Positions 19,474 through 23,196 of a stretch of 23,196 nt of DNA are shown one piece after another (the first letter of the stretch is position 1; the number at the start of each line of letters is the position of its first letter). The notes under the pieces were generated by a model. That model was not told the DNA's origin and did no database searches. It saw only the letters and a program-made list of their open reading frames with translations. The translations under genes were made by a program, and so were the position numbers. Location: positions 1 to 23,196 of IMG/VR virus record IMGVR_UViG_3300030390_000396; one strand, 5' to 3'. Source of the stretch: a virus.

Positions 19474-19895
19474 GCGCAGCTCCTCATAAGTTCGGCTAAA
19501 TCTTCACAACGAGCAGTAGTTTGCTTGTGCCAATTACTATCAATCATTTCATCGGCAGCTTTATTGTAGTCAGCTTCCTCAATACCTTCCCACATCTTTT
19601 TAAATTTCATTGTACGAGGCTTACCAAGTTGGAAACACATTTCGCAAATGATACCTTTAACTGTTTCTGGTACTTCTATTTCTTCAAGTAATTCTTCCGC
19701 AGATGTAAAAGCAATTTGGAAATCATTTTCAAACACAGCATCAAGTTCTTCTTTAGGATACTCCACACCTTCCACAAAACTATCGGTAGGTAGAACCAAA
19801 TGGCCATAACCAATAGTAGCGAAACCCAAACTGTCGGAGTAGACAGTACGCCTAAACCCTTCGTGTTGTTTAATTCTTTCTTTAATTTCTTCCAT
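19470..19895 (-). CDS. Endolysin, T4-type lysozyme (GH24)
   Basis: A 141-residue muramidase that cuts peptidoglycan for cell lysis. The catalytic signature is KQHEGFRRTVYSDSLGFATIGYGH: E12, D21 and T27, matching E11, D20 and T26 of T4 lysozyme. Later segments VKGIICEMCFQLGKPRTMKFKKMW and ARCEDLAELMRS fit the C-terminal lobe, where the family has FNxGxxxxxxFKxxW and WYxQxPxRAxEI. There is no signal peptide or signal-anchor, so a holin is needed for export. The holin gene follows immediately. Confidence 0.9.
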   Translation of the reverse strand: MEEIKERIKQHEGFRRTVYSDSLGFATIGYGHLVLPTDSFVEGVEYPKEELDAVFENDFQIAFTSAEELLEEIEVPETVKGIICEMCFQLGKPRTMKFKKMWEGIEEADYNKAADEMIDSNWHKQTTARCEDLAELMRSCA

Positions 19896-19898
19896 GCT

Positions 19899-20201
19899 TC
19901 ATTTACTTTCTGGTTCAAAATTAATAATTTTGACACCTAATCTCTTTTGCTCGCCAGTTCTAGCTCTGGCAATCTTCCAGCCATTCTTGCGATAGTTTTG
20001 TGTTTTGACATCATAAGCCGTGTACCTTCCCGTCTTTATGTTGAGAACTAATATATCTACTGGCCCCGCACCGATTGGGGTAAAGACTATTAGATTTGGA
20101 TCCTTTGCAAATTTAGCAGCAACTAATAATTCGTTTGCTAAACCTTTAGCATTAGTTGTTCTATTTCGTAAAGTAGTAGAGGATTGAGCCAAGTAAACCA
20201 C
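19899..20201 (-). CDS. PD-(D/E)XK nuclease, Holliday-junction-resolvase-like
   Basis: A 100-residue nuclease. KGLANELLVAAKFAKDP carries E24 on the first helix; PIGAGPVDILVLNIKTG gives the first Asp (D49); YDVKTQN gives D64-x-K66. The E...PxD...D-x-K order is that of small resolvase-type PD-(D/E)XK enzymes, common in podoviruses. It could resolve branched DNA before packaging. The start is a GTG at 20201, overlapping the upstream gene by 41 bases, without a clear Shine-Dalgarno; an internal start is not obvious. It is placed just before lysozyme. Confidence 0.7.
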   Translation of the reverse strand: MVYLAQSSTTLRNRTTNAKGLANELLVAAKFAKDPNLIVFTPIGAGPVDILVLNIKTGRYTAYDVKTQNYRKNGWKIARARTGEQKRLGVKIINFEPESK

Positions 20202-20391
20202 CTATAATTATTATTGCAGCAGCACTTCCTTTTCCTCTATTCATGTCGGCTTTCAAACTTTTAATATCTCCTCGCATTTCATCTATTGCTTTAAACAATG
20301 TTTTCATACGTTCAGCGCAAACCTTTTCATGGTAGGATATTCTAATACCATTGTGATCTTGTACGTTAGATTTTTGCGCTTTGTTTTTCAT
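20161..20391 (-). CDS. Small C-terminally anchored membrane protein
   Basis: A 76-residue protein. A helical, charged front (YHEKVCAERMKTLFKAIDEMRGDIKSLKADMNRGKG) is followed by one hydrophobic helix (AAAIIIIGGLLGSILYYF) at the C-terminus. The layout resembles XhlA-type haemolysin/holin-helper proteins, which carry a coiled coil and then a tail anchor. It lies next to lysis genes and overlaps the nuclease by 41 bases. A lysis role is plausible but unproven. Confidence 0.6.
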   Translation of the reverse strand: MKNKAQKSNVQDHNGIRISYHEKVCAERMKTLFKAIDEMRGDIKSLKADMNRGKGSAAAIIIIGGLLGSILYYFTK

Positions 20392-20621
20392 TATGTATTC
20401 TCTGTTTTAATTTCTTTACATTCAAACCTTATTGCTAATCTATCCATATTAACTTCTTCAACTGTGTAATTTTGCATTAAATGATTTCTTGCGTGTACAT
20501 AACCATGAACAACACAAGTTGAGTAATCTACATATTCAAATGGCATTATGGCTTCTTGATTACATTTTAAATTTCCAGGTAAAGAAGTACATAAGTACAA
20601 CATCAATATAAATTTTGTCAT
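20391..20621 (-). CDS. Small exported Cys-rich protein
   Basis: A 76-residue protein with a short signal-like start (MTKFILMLYLCTSLPG). Further Cys residues at CNQEA, STCVVHG and RFECKE suggest disulfides outside the cytoplasm. The middle reads FEYVDYSTCVVHGYVHARNHL. No lipobox is clear. The single-base overlap with the next ATG indicates operon membership. Function unknown. Confidence 0.6.
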   Translation of the reverse strand: MTKFILMLYLCTSLPGNLKCNQEAIMPFEYVDYSTCVVHGYVHARNHLMQNYTVEEVNMDRLAIRFECKEIKTENT

Positions 20622-20655
20622 ATTGTTTTGTCTTGCCAGGTTGTGTTGTTAAAAA

Positions 20656-20967
20656 TTATGCTCCAGTTAGAGCTTTGATTTCATCATCATCTAAACCAAG
20701 ATCTTTTAGCTTCTGTTTACCAGAGGCTTTTTTATCTATTGCTGCTGTTTCAGCATCTTTAATAGTTTGTATCATAGCATCTACATCAGATTTAGATGGT
20801 TTAACTGCATCTTTATTTTGAACTATTGTATTTTCATAAGTCATTCTTTGATCGTTAGGAATTTTGTTTCCATCACTATCAACTTTTTTCCAATTCCACC
20901 AATTAGGCGAATTGGTATTAAATCTCATATATGCTCTTTGTAAGTAATCTTTTTGTGGATCATTCAT
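20656..20967 (-). CDS. Small fibre-associated protein, copy 2
   Basis: A 103-residue protein that follows the second fibre gene by one base. It begins MNDPQKDYLQRAYMRFNTNSPNWWNWKKVD, then SDGNKIPNDQRMTYENT and a helical C-terminal half with DVDAMIQTIKDAETAAIDKKASGKQKLKDLGLDDDEI. The partial gene at the right edge (22923 onward) is a close paralogue through W-KK-DSDGNKIPN-QRMTY and the AAIDKKAS...LGLDD end. It is probably an accessory or assembly protein for the fibre next to it. No outside family is recognised with confidence. Confidence 0.6.
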   Translation of the reverse strand: MNDPQKDYLQRAYMRFNTNSPNWWNWKKVDSDGNKIPNDQRMTYENTIVQNKDAVKPSKSDVDAMIQTIKDAETAAIDKKASGKQKLKDLGLDDDEIKALTGA

Positions 20968-20968
20968 T

Positions 20969-21811
20969 TTATGTATCTCCTAATCTTATAAATGTAACTC
21001 CACTTGTTGTTGCAGCAGTTTCTCCATAAATATAAGCTGAAGAAAAACTTCCTGTGGCAAATTTACATTTTACGTTTGTAGTGTTTGTAACATCAATAAC
21101 TGTATTATAGGCAACAGTACCATTCTGTGCTCCAGATGCTCCAGAACTATTATATGCTCTTGTAGTGTATGTAGAATTATCTGTAGTAATCTTAAGAAAA
21201 ACATTACAAGAACCATCATTATCCATAGCAACATAAAAATGGCATAATGCTAACCAATATCCAGTTGATGGAAATGAAAAAATTCCTGATGATTGACTAA
21301 CTGCTGAGCCTAATGTGCTATAATCTGGTGTATCAACAACTTCCCAGTTTGCAGTTATATCAGCATTACTATTGCTATTGGTAGAAGAAGCATTTAATCT
21401 AAAAGTAGTTGCAGCTGTAATTCCACCAGCAGCAGCAAAAGATAAACCACCAGATCCATCGGTTTTTAAAAATTGATTAGCATCGCCATCGTTAGGCGGA
21501 AACGTAAGTGTGTAACTAGCGTTAGCAGAATGAGCTGGAGATTTTAATTTTATTCCATGTGAATTTTGAGAACAGTTTAATTGTATGTAACCATCTTGTG
21601 AGCTTCCGTCTCCTTTAGCTTCTAAACTAGGAACTGAACTTGTTGATATTAAATTCAGCTTATCAACTGTAACCGCATCATTTGTAATATTGCCATTTAC
21701 TACAGAGTTTGCAGTTACTAACTTACTGTCTTTAATATTTAAACCATCAACTGTAATTCCGTTAGCGGAAGTGTTTTCTTGAATGGTATCTACTTTAACT
21801 ATTGAACTCAT
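20969..21811 (-). CDS. Tail fibre protein, paralogue 2
   Basis: A 280-residue protein. The first 45 residues (VKVDTIQENTSANGITVDGLNIKDSKLV, then NSVVNGNITNDAV) form a repeat-like head shared with the second fibre and likely attach it to the virion. The middle has a GDGSSQDGYIQLNCSQNSHGIKLKSPAH unit and YTLTFPPNDGDANQFLKTDGSGGLSF, seen in many marine phage fibres. The C-terminal part (about 140-280) is a beta-rich C1q/TNF-like trimer domain with SGIFSFPSTGYWLALCHFYV and SAYIYGETA. It probably binds a cell-surface receptor. The C-terminal sequence differs from paralogue 1. Confidence 0.75.
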   Translation of the reverse strand: MSSIVKVDTIQENTSANGITVDGLNIKDSKLVTANSVVNGNITNDAVTVDKLNLISTSSVPSLEAKGDGSSQDGYIQLNCSQNSHGIKLKSPAHSANASYTLTFPPNDGDANQFLKTDGSGGLSFAAAGGITAATTFRLNASSTNSNSNADITANWEVVDTPDYSTLGSAVSQSSGIFSFPSTGYWLALCHFYVAMDNDGSCNVFLKITTDNSTYTTRAYNSSGASGAQNGTVAYNTVIDVTNTTNVKCKFATGSFSSAYIYGETAATTSGVTFIRLGDT

Positions 21812-21814
21812 ATA

Positions 21815-22153
21815 TTATTCCTTTGGATTATCTGATTTAACTTTTGCTACTGCGTCTTTCCAAGTAGTAGTACCATTGAGTAAATCTTTATATTGCATAT
21901 CCATTTGATCTTGCAATGTTGGATATTCACTTGCTCTTTTATTTAAAACACCATTTAAAGTTTCTGCTGTATTACCAGCTGTTTCGTATGATGCTATTTG
22001 TTCAGCAGTTGGTTCAGCAATAGCTAAATTCCATTCAGCTATATAAACAACTCCATCTCCATTATCTTTAAGTATAACTTGTGTATCAAAATCTACACTA
22101 GCCACACTATTTGCTGCTGCGTATAATTTAATTTTTGTATTTAATGTTGCCAT
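21815..22153 (-). CDS. Fibre assembly chaperone-like protein
   Basis: A 112-residue protein between two fibre genes. It has VVYIAEWNLAIAEPTAEQIASYE and then KRASEYPTLQDQMDMQYKDLLNGTTTWKDAVAKVKSDNPK. The EWNL...PT.EQI then R-x-x-YP-x-x-x-Q-D-x-x-x-D...W...I..VK-x-x-x-P-K pattern is common in small proteins encoded beside phage fibres and in the XkdW-type family. A role in folding or attaching the fibre is likely. Which of the two fibres it serves is open. Confidence 0.6.
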   Translation of the reverse strand: MATLNTKIKLYAAANSVASVDFDTQVILKDNGDGVVYIAEWNLAIAEPTAEQIASYETAGNTAETLNGVLNKRASEYPTLQDQMDMQYKDLLNGTTTWKDAVAKVKSDNPKE

Positions 22154-22162
22154 AATTTATTC

Positions 22163-22921
22163 CTATGTTATTAATTTGTATCCACCGAAAAAAGTCATAA
22201 GACCTGTACTGTTGTAATCTATTCTTGCATTTACTCCATCAGATGTATTTATTTTATAATAAACTTCAAAATAATCATTAGTATCAGAATCTACGACTGC
22301 TGATATACTGAGAGCATTTGTTCCATTATTTTGAATTGCGTCAGAAGCATAACCTCTACGAAATTCTCCTATGTCAGAACCATTTTTATAAAGTATAATA
22401 GTCATATCTACACCAACATTATTTAATGGATAAGCACCTACTTGAGAATAAATAAAGTATTTACCACTAACTCCAGGAGTAAATTTAGAACTAGCAAAAG
22501 TGTTATCTGTATCAAATTTTTCAGAAGTAAATGTTATTTTAGTTGTTGCGTTATCACTAACATCTTGAACACTACTTTTAAATGCTAAAAAAGCTGGAGT
22601 GTTAGTTCCACCAATACCAGATACAAAATTAGCTTTAGTCATTTTTCTTAATGCACTAGCACTTGCGTCATGGATTAAAATAGTATCTCCATCTGCAATA
22701 GAAGTTTCTGCTGTGTGTCCAGTTACAGCTGTTACATCCAGGTGTTCTTCAGAGATAGCATTGTCAGCGATCTTGGTTGCATCAATAGCATCCGCTGTTA
22801 TGTTTCCAGCAACAACTGAATTAGATGTAACCAGTTTGCTATCTTTAATATTTAATCCGTCAACAGTAACTCCATTGGCTGAAGTTTTTTCTGCTACTGT
22901 ATCTACTTTTATTTCACTCAT
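22163..22921 (-). CDS. Tail fibre protein, paralogue 1
   Basis: A 252-residue protein with the same head as paralogue 2 (IKVDTVAEKTSANGVTVDGLNIKDSKLV, then NSVVAGNITADAID). Next comes a short collagen-like-free linker with ATKIADNAISEEHLDVTAVTGHTAE and a GDTILIHDASASALRKMTKANF segment, a common phage fibre unit. The C-terminal 130 residues look like a C1q/TNF-type jelly roll (FKSSVQDVSDNATTKITF, FTPGVSGKYFIYSQVG, INTSDGVNARIDY). It is probably a receptor-binding protein. The gene follows the partial accessory gene by one base. Confidence 0.75.
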   Translation of the reverse strand: MSEIKVDTVAEKTSANGVTVDGLNIKDSKLVTSNSVVAGNITADAIDATKIADNAISEEHLDVTAVTGHTAETSIADGDTILIHDASASALRKMTKANFVSGIGGTNTPAFLAFKSSVQDVSDNATTKITFTSEKFDTDNTFASSKFTPGVSGKYFIYSQVGAYPLNNVGVDMTIILYKNGSDIGEFRRGYASDAIQNNGTNALSISAVVDSDTNDYFEVYYKINTSDGVNARIDYNSTGLMTFFGGYKLIT

Positions 22922-22922
22922 A

Positions 22923-23196
22923 TTATAATCCTAAAGTTTTAAGTTCTGCATCATCTAAACCAAGTGCTTTTAGTTTTGTTTTTGCAGATGCTTTTTTATC
23001 TATTGCTGCTTGTTCAGCATCTTTGATTTCTTGTATCTTTGCATTAACATCAGCTTCACTTGGAATAGTTGCACCTTCTCTAATAACTTCAATATTTGCG
23101 TAAGTCATTCTTTGATTGTTAGGAATTTTATTTCCATCACTATCTGTTTTTTTCCAACTGTACCAACCAGCACCACCATTGAATTTGCATAATGCA
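22923..23196 (-). CDS. Small fibre-associated protein, copy 1 (runs off right edge)
   Basis: The frame is open to the window edge; 90 residues are visible. An ATG at 23108 exists, but the codons before it (LCKFNGGAGWYSWKKTDSD and GNKIPNNQR) match residues of the 103-residue paralogue at 20656, so the real start lies outside the window. The C-terminal half (DVNAKIQEIKDAEQAAIDKKASAKTKLKALGLDD) also matches. It belongs to the fibre cluster. With the paralogue downstream of fibre 2, the array reads accessory, fibre, chaperone, fibre, accessory. Confidence 0.7.
   Translation of the reverse strand, partial: ALCKFNGGAGWYSWKKTDSDGNKIPNNQRMTYANIEVIREGATIPSEADVNAKIQEIKDAEQAAIDKKASAKTKLKALGLDDAELKTLGL

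Noticed and set aside
22923-23108. Start of the right-edge gene at the internal ATG (23108)
   Set aside because: Codons before it match the paralogue at 20656, so the gene begins outside the window.
1-23196. CRISPR array, insertion sequence or T7-type RNA polymerase promoters
   Set aside because: No spaced repeat array, transposase or recurring 20-base promoter-like sequence was seen on either strand.

Overview
The window is most of a temperate, short-tailed (podovirus-like) phage genome, or the matching prophage. It is AT-rich and most proline codons are CCA. The portal is T7-like, the small terminase is Sf6-like, and several small proteins resemble those of marine podoviruses. Together these suggest an AT-rich marine alphaproteobacterial host such as the SAR11 group; the host is an inference. 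No clear host gene is visible.

Layout. (1) 1-5712, minus strand: the start of the late operon, read right to left: small terminase, a 240-base gap with palindromes and an att-like module, two tiny genes, large terminase, two Pro-rich paralogues, portal, Bbp19-like protein, scaffold and the first 31 codons of the major capsid protein. (2) 5673-8963, minus strand: an early block starting at a Cro-like gene, with ATGA-type overlaps between many genes. It holds two small hypothetical proteins, a cytosine-5 DNA methyltransferase, a possible nuclease, an HTH protein, a DUF6362-like protein and an HGGxSTG protein, and runs into the terminase genes. (3) 9103-15939, plus strand: a CI-like repressor, a PD-(D/E)XK exonuclease, a small membrane protein, a probable annealing protein, a LexA-type DNA-binding domain, a DUF3310 protein, small unknown genes, a tyrosine integrase and an HTH regulator. 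(4) 15940-16307: a minus-strand terminator, the probable attP and an intact tRNA-Pro(TGG). (5) 16310-23196, minus strand: the end of the late operon, with two paralogous fibre modules, lysozyme and holin, then a run of exported or membrane proteins. Capsid lies at the left edge and fibres at the right, so on a circular map the late operon is one minus-strand unit and the missing tail and internal-virion genes would join the two ends.

How it works together. CI and Cro have similar recognition helices. Half-sites of the form TTGGCAA recur at the CI/Cro divergence, in front of the exonuclease and in front of a small-gene cluster at 12977. This suggests one repressor controls three promoters, several of which appear to give leaderless mRNAs. 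A strong terminator at 15941-15975 would stop late transcription from running antisense into the integrase.

Most notable: (a) the methyltransferase gene contains a nested 243-codon reading frame in another frame that itself resembles a recurring phage protein family; (b) two att-like modules about 11 kb apart share a core, a spacer word and paired CTCTCTGG arms, with the arm blocks in inverted orientation, and one sits between the terminase genes; (c) three successive genes end in the same 15-base stop/Shine-Dalgarno cassette.
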